Notes: generated by a model from the letters alone, not told the origin. Counted from the stretch's first letter, positions 9,220-16,657 are shown. The stretch: DNA of 41,021 nucleotides from Bacteroidetes bacterium HGW-Bacteroidetes-6 (GCA_002842495.1 PHDB01000031.1:1-41021), one strand, 5' to 3'. Program-made: numbers and translations.

Positions 9220-9282
9220 ATGGCTTAGAATTGTTTAACAGTCAACTCAATCCAAGTTTTTGTGCTTTCAAAATTCAGTATT

Positions 9283-9660
9283 TTAATGCTTGTAGTATGT
9301 ATAGTAATAGTAAGCAGCAGCAATAAAGATAAAAAATAGTATTACATCAACAAAGAAGCTCTTTTTCTTCTTTTTAAGCATTTCTACTAGTTCATATGGT
9401 TTATACTTATTCAAAAGCTTTTCAGTTGCCATATTGGTTATTCCAGATAGAACCGCAAACACAATTATAGAAAGCCACCAAGCAATTGCGTATGCAATCA
9501 ACAATAATCCAATGCTTCCAACTATATAGCGGAATATGATAATTTGATTGCTGATGCTTCTCAGTTCCCCTTTGGTATGCTGCTTGTTGCCGCAAAAGGG
9601 GCAAATTCGTGCATTTGCTGAAATATCCTGGTCGCAAAACTGACATTTAATGATTTCCAT
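9283..9660 (-). CDS. zinc-ribbon membrane protein
   Basis: The 125-residue product begins with a short zinc ribbon: C6-x2-C9 and C20-x2-C23 (ARICPFCGNKQ), the usual double-CxxC rubredoxin-like knuckle. Two hydrophobic stretches follow (about 43-75, probably a hairpin) and a third lies near the C-terminus (about 103-122), separated by a lysine-rich loop (KKKKKS). It should be an inner-membrane protein with the zinc ribbon in the cytoplasm. Proteins of this plan are common, with varied or unknown roles, so no specific function is claimed. It precedes the coiled-coil membrane gene on the same strand, and a TAATTTTG promoter box lies about 55 bases upstream. Confidence 0.65.
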   Translation of the reverse strand: MEIIKCQFCDQDISANARICPFCGNKQHTKGELRSISNQIIIFRYIVGSIGLLLIAYAIAWWLSIIVFAVLSGITNMATEKLLNKYKPYELVEMLKKKKKSFFVDVILFFIFIAAAYYYYTYYKH

Positions 9661-9715
9661 GTTCCTCAGTTATTATATGCGTTATTGTTGATTTGTTGAG
9701 ATGAAAATCTCTTTC

Positions 9716-9723
9716 CAAAATTA
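9716..9723 (-). promoter_or_regulatory. candidate promoter for the zinc-ribbon/coiled-coil gene pair
   Basis: Read on the minus strand, TAATTTTG matches the TAnnTTTG -7 box. It would start transcription near 9709 and give a leader of about 50 bases before the zinc-ribbon gene. No clear -33 element was confirmed. Confidence 0.3.
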
Positions 9724-9922
9724 AATAAAAAATGTCCTTTTATATATCTTTTTGAAAATAAATATCAACTTTTAGAAATAAATATTCTATATGCCTCAAT
9801 CTTACTAAAATCACCTTCACGTCAAACAAGGGTGCAAAGCTTTCCACCTCCCAAAACTCCACCACATACTTCCAAAATTTCTTGAGCGAAGAGGTGCTGA
9901 GATTGCCATTCCAAACAAAAAA

Positions 9923-9938
9923 ACCGGCTTTCACCGGT
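9923..9938 (-). terminator. hairpin with T-run, factor-independent terminator
   Basis: ACCGG and CCGGT form a 5-bp GC-rich stem around a 6-base loop. On the minus strand the stem is followed by seven Ts; on the plus strand it is followed by a weaker T-rich tail. It could act in both directions. No neighbouring gene on the minus strand clearly ends here, so it may be a remnant of a gene that once stood at the boundary, or it may insulate pepE. Confidence 0.5.
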
Positions 9939-10032
9939 CTTATTTTATATAAATAACTTCTCACTCATAATTCATATCCACCGTAAATAGCCAAAGTTAA
10001 TCAACCTTTAAGCATAGCACCATCTCCTCATC

Positions 10033-10048
10033 TTCACACCTATGTGAA
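10033..10048. promoter_or_regulatory. small inverted repeat upstream of pepE
   Basis: TTCACA and TGTGAA form a perfect 6-bp dyad around CCTA, ending about 31 bases before the pepE -7 box. The position would suit a regulator-binding site or a minor hairpin. No regulator can be named. Confidence 0.25.
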
Positions 10049-10079
10049 TGCCTCATCCTCCCCAAAACCAAAAATTTTT

Positions 10080-10087
10080 TAACTTTG
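10080..10087 (+). promoter_or_regulatory. candidate -7 box for the pepE operon
   Basis: TAACTTTG fits TAnnTTTG and ends 15 bases before the pepE ATG, which would give a very short leader. The box also contains an in-frame TTG. The box makes the downstream ATG at 10103 the better start. Confidence 0.4.
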
Positions 10088-10102
10088 AAAAAAAATAGAA
10101 CT

Positions 10103-10840
10103 ATGAAGAAAATGTTGTTGTTAAGCAATTCAACCATGGCCGGAGCGCCTTATTTGGGTTGGTGCAAGGAAAAGATTGTATCGTTCTACAAACAAAACAA
10201 TATTTCGAAGGTGCTTTTTGTGCCTTATGCCGGTGTGAATCTGATGTCGGAAAGTCTCGAAAAATCGTACGATGCATATATTGCCCGTGTTGCCGGTGTT
10301 TTTGCCGAATATGGCATTGAGTTCACGTCGGTACATACCGAAGCCGATCCCGTAGCTGCCATGCAGCAGGCCGAAGCTATTTCGGTGGGCGGTGGAAACA
10401 CGTTCTATCTCATTTACATGCTTCACAAAACAGGACTTATGCAGGCCATGCGCGAAAAAGTGCTTGCCGGAACTCCTTTCTGTGGCTGGAGTGCGGGTTC
10501 GAATGTGGCTTGCCCCGGATTGTTTACTACCAACGACATGCCCATTGTTGAACCGGCCAGTTTCGATTGCCTCAATGCGATTTCTTTCCAGATCAATCCG
10601 CATTATCTCGATGCCAATCCCGAAGGTCATGGCGGCGAAACCCGTCAGCAGCGAATCGAAGAATTTCTGGCTGTAAACCGCAACACCGTGGTGGCAGGCT
10701 TGCGCGAAGGAACCTATTTCGAACTTGGCGAAAACGGAATTTCGCTGGGCGGCAACAAACCCATGATTGTGTTTCGCTACGGCAAACCAACCGCAGAATA
10801 CAATCCCGGAGATGACATTAACTTTTTAATCAATGTTTAA
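10103..10840 (+). CDS. pepE: peptidase E (aspartyl dipeptidase, family S51)
   Basis: The cytoplasmic serine peptidase PepE cleaves dipeptides with N-terminal aspartate. The protein aligns along its length with E. coli PepE as I recall it: LLLSNSTMAG at the start, VGGGNTF, GWSAGSN with nucleophile S130, TTNDMPIV with D145 and QINPH with H167. All three catalytic positions are offset by exactly ten from the E. coli triad (120, 135, 157). It is shorter than, and distinct from, the related cyanophycinases. ATG 10103 is preferred over an upstream in-frame TTG. The next gene starts at the base after its stop, and a cyanophycin-synthetase-like gene follows, so a role in turnover of Asp-containing peptides in the same pathway is possible but inferred. 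Confidence 0.9.
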   Translation: MKKMLLLSNSTMAGAPYLGWCKEKIVSFYKQNNISKVLFVPYAGVNLMSESLEKSYDAYIARVAGVFAEYGIEFTSVHTEADPVAAMQQAEAISVGGGNTFYLIYMLHKTGLMQAMREKVLAGTPFCGWSAGSNVACPGLFTTNDMPIVEPASFDCLNAISFQINPHYLDANPEGHGGETRQQRIEEFLAVNRNTVVAGLREGTYFELGENGISLGGNKPMIVFRYGKPTAEYNPGDDINFLINV

Positions 10841-11437
10841 ATGAACAATCATTGGGATGAAGTATTTGGAAAACCGGAATATCATTATGGCACCAAGCCC
10901 AACGATTTTCTGAAACAATTTATAGAAGGGCAGGGATTTCGCGGACGTATGCTATTGCCTGCCGAAGGCGAAGGACGTAATGCGGTTTTTGCTGCCAAAA
11001 ACGGCTGGACCGTTGAAGCCTTCGATTCGAGTGTCGAAGCCCGCAAAAAAGCCCTGGCTTTGGCCGAAAAAGAAAAAGTGAAGATTGTTTACAACACGCA
11101 TAGCATTGAGAATTTTGTTGTCAAAAACGAATATTTCAATGCGGCAGCTCTTATTTATGTTCATATTCCACGGGAATTGCGCCGCGAATTTTCACTCAGG
11201 CTTTGGGAATCGATGACCATTGGCGGTAAGCTGGTGATTGAAGTTTTTGCCAAAAAGCAACTGCTTCGCAATACATTTGGACCCAAAGACGAAAGTTTGC
11301 TTTACAGTCTCGAAGAAATTGAAAAAGACTTCAGTTGTTTCCGCACCGAATACATCGAAGCCAAAACCATTGCTTTGGGCGAAGGAAACGGACATACCGG
11401 CGAAGCAGACATCATCAGATTCATCGGACGAAAATGA
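10841..11437 (+). CDS. class I SAM-dependent methyltransferase, TehB-like
   Basis: A 198-residue cytoplasmic methyltransferase with a Rossmann core. SAM-binding motif I is AEGEGRNA (41-48), with the acidic end of strand beta2 at D62 (VEAFDSS). A later ALIYVHIP segment stands where motif IV belongs, and GGKLVIEVF matches the post-motif strand. The opening WDEVFGKPEYHYGTKPNDFL is typical of the TehB/thiopurine-methyltransferase-like group. The substrate is unknown. The gene starts directly after the pepE stop, and its own stop overlaps the next start as ATGA, so translation of the three genes is likely coupled. The middle position between a peptidase and a peptide-ligase homologue suggests it may modify a peptide or amino acid, but that is inference. 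Confidence 0.85.
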   Translation: MNNHWDEVFGKPEYHYGTKPNDFLKQFIEGQGFRGRMLLPAEGEGRNAVFAAKNGWTVEAFDSSVEARKKALALAEKEKVKIVYNTHSIENFVVKNEYFNAAALIYVHIPRELRREFSLRLWESMTIGGKLVIEVFAKKQLLRNTFGPKDESLLYSLEEIEKDFSCFRTEYIEAKTIALGEGNGHTGEADIIRFIGRK

Positions 11438-13596
11438 CAGAGCTCGGGCAATTGCCATATCAGCTTGTTCCGGGACCTGTAACGGTGGAAGGATTTCGGA
11501 TTCTGCATGGAGCAAACTACTACAGTGGCGGCCCCATTGTGATGTTTACCATCAACCTCAACGAATACAACGAGGTTTTTACCAACGAAATCCCCGGTTT
11601 TTACGAAAAACTGACTTCCATGCTACCTTCGCTTGTCGAGCATCATTGCTCCGAAGGAGTGCGCGGCGGCTTTTTTATCAGGGTAAAAGACGGCACCTTA
11701 CTCGGTCATATAATGGAACATGTTTCTATTGAGTTGCAGGACCTGGCCGGCATGCATGTTTCGTATGGCAAAACCCGCAGCACACTTCGCGAAGGAGTGT
11801 ATCATGTTATTTTCCGATTCCGCGACGAAATTGCCGGAAGTGTAGCCGGTGTTGCCGCACTCAATCTGGTGAATTCCATTTTGCTCGATCAGCCATTCGA
11901 TTTACAAAACGTGGTCGGTTTGATGGTTTCAATCCGCGAAGATCGATTGCTGGGACCAACAACCCAATCGATTGCCGATGCTGCTGCCGAAAGAAATATC
12001 CCGTGGCTTCGCCTCGACGAATACAACCTCATTCAGTTGGGAACAGGAAAGTTTCAGCAACGGATCCGTTCGTCGCTGACTTCTGCTACGCCCGCATTGG
12101 CTCTCGATATTATTTCGGACCGAAGCCTCACACTCAAAATGCTTTCCGATGCAGGAATTCCGGTACCCAATGTAGTTCCACTCGATTTGGGCAGCCCATT
12201 GCCCGACAATTCGGGAATTGTTTTCAATCGTTTCCGCGAAAATGCAGAATCGGATACATCTGTCTTTTATGTTCCCGGTGTTTCGGACATACCTTCATTG
12301 GAATTGAACGATACAAGCGAAACCTTGTTTGCCAGCGCATCCGAAACCGAAATTCATCGTTTTTTGGTGATTGGAACCGAAATTGTTGCCGTAAGCAAAG
12401 TGATACCGCCGTTTGTGGTAGGCGATGGATTATCGACTGTGGAACAACTCGTCGCAAAACGCAACACCGAATCCGGGCGCGAAGCAGGCGACAAAAGTTC
12501 GTTGAGTTTTATTGCTTTGGGAAGAGAAGAAATGCGTCAACTCGCATGGTTGGGTTTGACTCCTCAATCGGTTCCCCTTGCCGGAATCAAAATATATTTG
12601 GGAGCCACAGCCAATCCATCGAATGGTAGTACAACCGAAACCTTTTTCGGTGAGGTTCATCCCGATACACGAAATGCTGTTTTGCGTGCAGCGCGCATGT
12701 TTGGCCTCGATGTAGCCGGAATTGATGCAATTCTGTGCAATCCGGCAGAAAAACCCGCTGCAGGCGAAGGAATTTTGCAAGTATTGGCTGCGCCAAACTT
12801 CCGAATGCACGTAAATCCTTCAATGGGCAAAAGCATTGATGTGGCTACTCCTTTCGTGAATTTGCTATTCCCGGAGAACAGCGAGAACCATGTCCCTCTG
12901 ATTGCTGTTTGTGGAAGTCGCGGGAAATCGACTACCATTACCATTCTCAACCAGGCGCTGAAAAATTTGTTTCCCGATGCAGGTGTAGTGAGTTCCGGTA
13001 TTTTCAACTCCGGTCCGGTTGCTTTCAACCCGAAGCCTGTTCCCGAAGCCGACGATGTTCGTTTGCTGATGCGCGATCCGTCGGTTGGAATTATTCTGGC
13101 CGAAATTGGTGTTGAAATGCTCAATAGTTATGGTCTTCCGTACGAATGGGCCGACATGGCTGTTGTTCTGAATGTTGAACCCAACGATACCGCTCAACTG
13201 GGATTCCACGAAGCCGAAGATTTGGCTTATGCCAAAAGTGTGGTTGCTGAACAGGTTTACGAAAGTGGTATTGCCATTCTGAATGCAGCCGATGCTTTGG
13301 TGAAGGAAATGTCGGAGCGAATCGATGCTGATATCGTGTGGTTCAGCAACAATGATGTTGATCTTGAATTGCTCCCTTCGTCTCGTGCTATAGTTTATTG
13401 CAGTCAAACACAATTGATGCTGCGGATTGGTTCGCGCGTATCTCCGCTTGCCGGATTGGCCGAAATTGGAGCTCAATGGAAAATGCCTGACGGAAAACCA
13501 TTTGACTCAATACTGGCTGCTCTGGCCATTGCTGTCTATTTTCCGCAGCATGCCGATGCTGTTTTGGAGCATGTGTTGGCTTATTTGAAGATGTGA
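11434..13596 (+). CDS. cyanophycin-synthetase-like protein, degenerate ATP-grasp and truncated Mur-ligase module
   Basis: The 720-residue protein follows the CphA plan. It has a CphA N-terminal domain (HIMEHVSIELQDLAGMHVSYGKTR, about 91-114), an ATP-grasp-like middle (about 165-470) and a Mur-ligase module with P-loop CGSRGKST (493-500) and the later VLNVEPNDTAQLG. Two things are odd. Where active CphA has an IKP-containing strand followed by GNHGRGV, this protein reads GIVFNR (261-266) and then a Ser/Asp-rich stretch without the glycine loop. The chain also stops just after the end of the Mur central domain, so the C-terminal PGR...DYAHNP domain is missing. CphA1 enzymes are about 870 residues. 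It may therefore make a different product or act non-catalytically. The ATG overlaps the methyltransferase stop; the longer upstream reading is in the wrong frame for the operon and lacks support. Confidence 0.8.
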   Translation: MTELGQLPYQLVPGPVTVEGFRILHGANYYSGGPIVMFTINLNEYNEVFTNEIPGFYEKLTSMLPSLVEHHCSEGVRGGFFIRVKDGTLLGHIMEHVSIELQDLAGMHVSYGKTRSTLREGVYHVIFRFRDEIAGSVAGVAALNLVNSILLDQPFDLQNVVGLMVSIREDRLLGPTTQSIADAAAERNIPWLRLDEYNLIQLGTGKFQQRIRSSLTSATPALALDIISDRSLTLKMLSDAGIPVPNVVPLDLGSPLPDNSGIVFNRFRENAESDTSVFYVPGVSDIPSLELNDTSETLFASASETEIHRFLVIGTEIVAVSKVIPPFVVGDGLSTVEQLVAKRNTESGREAGDKSSLSFIALGREEMRQLAWLGLTPQSVPLAGIKIYLGATANPSNGSTTETFFGEVHPDTRNAVLRAARMFGLDVAGIDAILCNPAEKPAAGEGILQVLAAPNFRMHVNPSMGKSIDVATPFVNLLFPENSENHVPLIAVCGSRGKSTTITILNQALKNLFPDAGVVSSGIFNSGPVAFNPKPVPEADDVRLLMRDPSVGIILAEIGVEMLNSYGLPYEWADMAVVLNVEPNDTAQLGFHEAEDLAYAKSVVAEQVYESGIAILNAADALVKEMSERIDADIVWFSNNDVDLELLPSSRAIVYCSQTQLMLRIGSRVSPLAGLAEIGAQWKMPDGKPFDSILAALAIAVYFPQHADAVLEHVLAYLKM

Positions 13597-13687
13597 AATG
13601 GGTAGCGGACCTGGCTGCGAAGGCGTGAAATATGCCATGATGGATTACATGGAAATGAAAGTTTGTGTGTATTAAATATTTTGTAGC

Positions 13688-14356
13688 ATGTTTTCAAATA
13701 TGCGTTCGGTATATTTCGATTTGGGACTCATCCTTGCCGATTTCGGGATTAGTACGCTGATTCATCGGATGATGGGCGGTGGCAGCGACGACATTATTCT
13801 CATTGTTTTTGGATTGCCATTTGTGATTGCAACTGCCATGTATCTGATTGGTCTTGTGGCGGGAATTGACGGTGTTGCTTCGGGTATGTTCAACACCGAG
13901 GAGTTGGGAAATATTGGATATGGTTTGTTTTTTAGTTCAATTCTGGTTGGGACATTCATCTTTATTTCTATTGACCAAATGGCTCATCCGGTTTGGTATT
14001 TCATCTTTCTGGTTGTATTTTGTACATTGTGGATTTTGCTTCACAATTATGTCGTCAAACGTAGCATAGAGCCAAACAGACAGCAGGCACGCAAATCGGG
14101 TCTGATAGCAACCATACTGATGTATCCCTTTGTGATGTGCATTTTGGTTTTTGGCGATGCACTCAGTTCTATGGTGGTGAACACCCACAGCATTGGCGCA
14201 AATATTTTCGAGATAGCGATGGTGACCATAATCTTGTGGCTGCTTAGTTTCAGCCCGCGCCGTTTCACCAAAGCCATGCTTGGAATTAAGATGGAAGAAA
14301 GCGTTTTTGTGTTGTTTCTGCTCATTGAAACAGCAGTGAGGGTTTTTACAAAATAG
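13688..14356 (+). CDS. hypothetical polytopic membrane protein
   Basis: I do not recognise the family. The 222 residues carry about six hydrophobic stretches (near 37-58, 75-95, 101-122, 137-158, 168-187 and 204-220) with short polar loops, among them a basic KRSIEPNRQQARKSG loop that is probably cytoplasmic. It is an inner-membrane protein. It lies 91 bases after the CphA-like gene on the same strand and could be the last gene of that operon, but the gap leaves room for its own promoter. Composition matches the core, not the island. The start at 13688 is the first ATG of the open frame, followed by a second ATG five codons in. Confidence 0.6.
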   Translation: MFSNMRSVYFDLGLILADFGISTLIHRMMGGGSDDIILIVFGLPFVIATAMYLIGLVAGIDGVASGMFNTEELGNIGYGLFFSSILVGTFIFISIDQMAHPVWYFIFLVVFCTLWILLHNYVVKRSIEPNRQQARKSGLIATILMYPFVMCILVFGDALSSMVVNTHSIGANIFEIAMVTIILWLLSFSPRRFTKAMLGIKMEESVFVLFLLIETAVRVFTK

Positions 14357-14424
14357 TTTTTCTCGTTTTTGGGATAAGGATAACTGGTTTATTTCTTGAA
14401 AGCATTTGGCAACCATACTAGGCA

Positions 14425-14536
14425 GTCATGCTGAACTTGTTTCAGCATCTGCATAAGGTATTTGCTGCCAAATGCTATTCATATTTCTTTGTTCGGATTC
14501 TGTCCTGATTTTCATCAGGATGATGTTCAGAATGAC
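14425..14536. repeat. MITE-like palindromic repeat element
   Basis: The element is bounded by imperfect 12-base inverted ends, GTCATGCTGAAC and GTTCAGAATGAC (11 of 12 match as inverted repeats). Inside each end is a further perfect hairpin: ATGCTGAA/TTCAGCAT at 14428-14448 and TCCTGAT/ATCAGGA at 14503-14520. It has no coding capacity. A diverged copy of the left end (20 of 26 bases) occurs at 38371-38396, which argues for a dispersed family. It may also act as a transcription terminator after the membrane-protein gene. Confidence 0.6.
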
Positions 14537-14761
14537 TCAACAAAAGCAAAAAAATCTCAAATCTGGTTCTTTGGTGTTATAATCAGGTCATTGTGATTAT
14601 TTGTAACATGCATCTAATTACGAGCTCAGACAAATAATTTTATCAATGTGTTAATTATTGCCTTTTCAATCGATTAACTAAAATTTAATCGCAATCTAAT
14701 ATTCACGTATTCAGCTTGGTAGATGTTTTTGGGTGAAAATATTTTATCCAATGGACAATAT

Positions 14762-14795
14762 TTTGACTCATTTAATCTTTTATGTAGTACATTTG
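14762..14795 (+). promoter_or_regulatory. candidate promoter of the padR operon
   Basis: TACATTTG at 14788-14795 fits the -7 box, and TTTG at 14762-14765 could be the -33 box with a 22-base spacer. The start would be near 14802, leaving a leader of about 30 bases before the padR ATG. Confidence 0.45.
14782..14792. promoter_or_regulatory. candidate PadR operator
   Basis: ATGTAGTACAT is a perfect 11-base palindrome that overlaps the -7 box of the padR promoter. PadR proteins are known to bind ATGT...ACAT dyads, usually with a longer spacer of about 8 bases. The placement suggests autorepression, but the short spacing keeps this tentative. Confidence 0.35.
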
Positions 14796-14831
14796 TAATA
14801 TAAAAGAAAGTTGAATATAAAATAAAACGTC

Positions 14832-15176
14832 ATGATATCAGGAGAAATGTTGAAGGGTTCGTTGAAACCCATTGTTCTGAAAATGCTCTCGGGCGGCCGC
14901 AGAATGTACGGATACGAAATAACCCAACGGGTTGAAGAGCTTACCGAAGGGAAAATAAAGCTCACTTTTGGAGCTTTATACCCTGTATTACACAAGCTCG
15001 AAAACGATGGTTATGTCCATACCGAGTCGGAATTGGTAAACAACCGCAACCGTATTTATTACCAGCTCACCGAAAGCGGTGAATTGGCGGCCATCGAAAA
15101 GGTGAGTGAGCTCGAAGAGTTTGCCAACACCATTCGCGCATTGTTGAATCCCAACATTGGAAAGGCTTATGTATAG
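14832..15176 (+). CDS. PadR-family transcriptional regulator
   Basis: A small (114-residue) winged-helix regulator. The segment LKPIVLKMLSGGRRMYGYEITQ, then LTFGALYPVLHKLENDGYV and the wing NNRNRIYYQLTESG, match the PadR DNA-binding domain. It is of the short type with little after the wing helix. PadR proteins usually repress their own operon and loosen on binding a ligand or stress signal. The gene overlaps the next one by 8 bases, a membrane protein with the kind of N-terminal domain often encoded beside PadR. The regulator very likely controls that membrane pair. A dyad overlapping the promoter is a candidate operator. Confidence 0.9.
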   Translation: MISGEMLKGSLKPIVLKMLSGGRRMYGYEITQRVEELTEGKIKLTFGALYPVLHKLENDGYVHTESELVNNRNRIYYQLTESGELAAIEKVSELEEFANTIRALLNPNIGKAYV

Positions 15177-16641
15177 CTTAACCGACAAAGAAGTGGACTT
15201 TGTCCGTGGCAGAGTGATTGGTGCGCAGGTGTCGTTTTCGCATTTGGCCGATGACCTCACCGATCATATTTGCTGCTTGATTGAAGAATCCATTTCGAGA
15301 GGCTTGAGCTTCGAAGAAGCTTATAGTGAATCGTCTCAGTTGCTCGATTCGAAAACACTCAAAGATGTAGAAGAAAAAACTTTGTTAGTCATCAACAAAA
15401 AATATAGAATTATGAAAACAACCATGAAGATTTTTTCGCTTATAAGTTTGATTATGGTGTCGTTGGGTGCCACATTCAAAATTATGCACTGGCCTGGAGC
15501 CGGAATACTGTTACTTCTGGGCTTCACGTTGCTTGCTACGGTATTTTATCCGTCGGCCATTTTTGTTTTAAAACGGGAGAACAAAATCAAATGGGGCGGT
15601 TTTATTTACAACATTGCTCTGGTAGCCGGAATTATTTTTATTGTCGGTGTTCTGTTTAAAATAATGCATTATCCGGGAGCAGCATTGCTCTTATTATTTG
15701 GTTTTTTGTTTTTTATTGGATTGCTTTTGCCATCGCTTCTGTTTTCGAAACTTTCAACAAGTAAAAGCGGTATCGAAAGCGCTGTTTACATTACCGGAGC
15801 TATTTTTCTTGCCATAACACTTGCTGGCGAATGTTTCAAGATTATGCATTACCCAGGTGCAGCTGTACTGCTTTTTTTCGGTTCCATGTCGTTGAGCTTG
15901 ATATGGCTTCCGCTGTATGCGATTGATTCTTTTCGTAAAACTGACTCTGTTAAAGGCGGATTTATCTATTTGTGTACAGCCATGATTTTGTTCAGCGTTT
16001 TCAATTTGTTGCTTGCATTGAATGTGTCGAAAAATGTGGTTTACGATTATATGCAGCCCGGAATCACCAGCAACAACGCTGTGGCTTCGTTCGAAGATTA
16101 CAACAGCAAATTTGCGAATCAAATACTATCCGATTCGCTTGCCGATAGCAATATGGTGGCCAATATCAACACTGCAGTCGAAAATTCAGATAAGTTTTGT
16201 GCTTTAATTGATTTCATAAAATCGGATATCATTGCAATTAGCGATGGAATAGATAAACTCGAGGCTGAAAAAATTACAGATTCTTACTATCAAATGCTTA
16301 ATCCGCTCGAAAATTTGAAATCGGAGGAGTACTTATTCGGTGTTCAAGGAGGTCGTGCAAATGAGCTTCAAGCACAAGTCGATTCGTACTGCAAAACTCT
16401 TCAAAGCTTGGTCGAAAACAATAAGGCTGAAAACGAGTTTGTTTACAATTTGCTCACAACCTATCAGCAACAAGAAGATTACTCTGGTAAACCGGTATCC
16501 TGGGCCGAGTACCATTTCTATCGGTTTCCTGCCATTGCCATTCTCAACTCGCTTTCGTGGCTCGAACTCAGAGTCAGGATTGCAGAGAGCAGTGTATTGC
16601 ACCATATTGCTTTGCAAAGTACCAACGAATTGTCAAACTAA
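15169..16641 (+). CDS. membrane protein with HAAS/DUF1700-like domain and three GldL-like repeats
   Basis: The 490-residue protein starts with a helical domain (about 1-70, LADDLTDHICCLIEESISRGLSFEEAYSE). It resembles the HAAS/DUF1700 domain found in membrane proteins encoded next to PadR. Three transmembrane hairpin modules follow, each beginning FKIMHxPGA, at residues 103, 163 and 223, an exact 60-residue period. The motif resembles the first helices of gliding-motility protein GldL (KxMHxPGA). A further helix near 265-285 leads to a soluble helical C-terminal domain (about 290-490). The true start is the ATG overlapping the padR stop; an upstream TTG is unlikely. No function is known to me; an ion- or signal-linked envelope role is possible but inferred. 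Confidence 0.75.
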   Translation: MYSLTDKEVDFVRGRVIGAQVSFSHLADDLTDHICCLIEESISRGLSFEEAYSESSQLLDSKTLKDVEEKTLLVINKKYRIMKTTMKIFSLISLIMVSLGATFKIMHWPGAGILLLLGFTLLATVFYPSAIFVLKRENKIKWGGFIYNIALVAGIIFIVGVLFKIMHYPGAALLLLFGFLFFIGLLLPSLLFSKLSTSKSGIESAVYITGAIFLAITLAGECFKIMHYPGAAVLLFFGSMSLSLIWLPLYAIDSFRKTDSVKGGFIYLCTAMILFSVFNLLLALNVSKNVVYDYMQPGITSNNAVASFEDYNSKFANQILSDSLADSNMVANINTAVENSDKFCALIDFIKSDIIAISDGIDKLEAEKITDSYYQMLNPLENLKSEEYLFGVQGGRANELQAQVDSYCKTLQSLVENNKAENEFVYNLLTTYQQQEDYSGKPVSWAEYHFYRFPAIAILNSLSWLELRVRIAESSVLHHIALQSTNELSN

Positions 16642-16657
16642 TTAAATCAACGATACC

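Larger units (their letters stand above)
9661..10102. other. intergenic region, probable right boundary of the accessory island
   Basis: The stretch between the divergent zinc-ribbon gene and pepE holds no supportable gene. It contains the minus-strand promoter box near 9720, a GC hairpin at 9923-9938, a second hairpin at 10033-10048 and the pepE -7 box. Composition changes here from AT-rich to the GC-richer core, so this is where the island most likely joins the chromosome. I found no tRNA gene, integrase or clear direct repeat marking an attachment site. Confidence 0.5.
14357..14831. other. intergenic region with a palindromic repeat and the padR promoter
   Basis: No gene is supported in these 475 bases. 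The left part holds the 112-base palindromic element described separately. The AT-rich right part contains a 7-bp dyad (CGATTAA and TTAATCG, 14671-14691) of unknown meaning and then the padR promoter and operator candidates. Confidence 0.6.

Noticed and set aside
9740-9964. 74-codon minus-strand frame in the gap before pepE
   Set aside because: Its start runs through the GC hairpin terminator, giving the KAGFF-type peptide usual for read-through of hairpins. No domain and no ribosome-binding site were seen.
10130-10630. 166-codon minus-strand frame opposite pepE
   Set aside because: PepE on the plus strand has all catalytic residues in place, so the opposite frame is a shadow.
10103-10840. 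Cyanophycinase instead of peptidase E, because of the CphA-like neighbour
   Set aside because: The 245-residue length and the NSTMAG, TTNDMPIV and QINPH motifs match PepE closely, whereas cyanophycinases are longer and differ around the catalytic His.
12865-13476. 203-codon minus-strand frame opposite the CphA-like gene
   Set aside because: Shadow frame of a GC-biased coding region; the plus-strand frame has clear domain motifs throughout.
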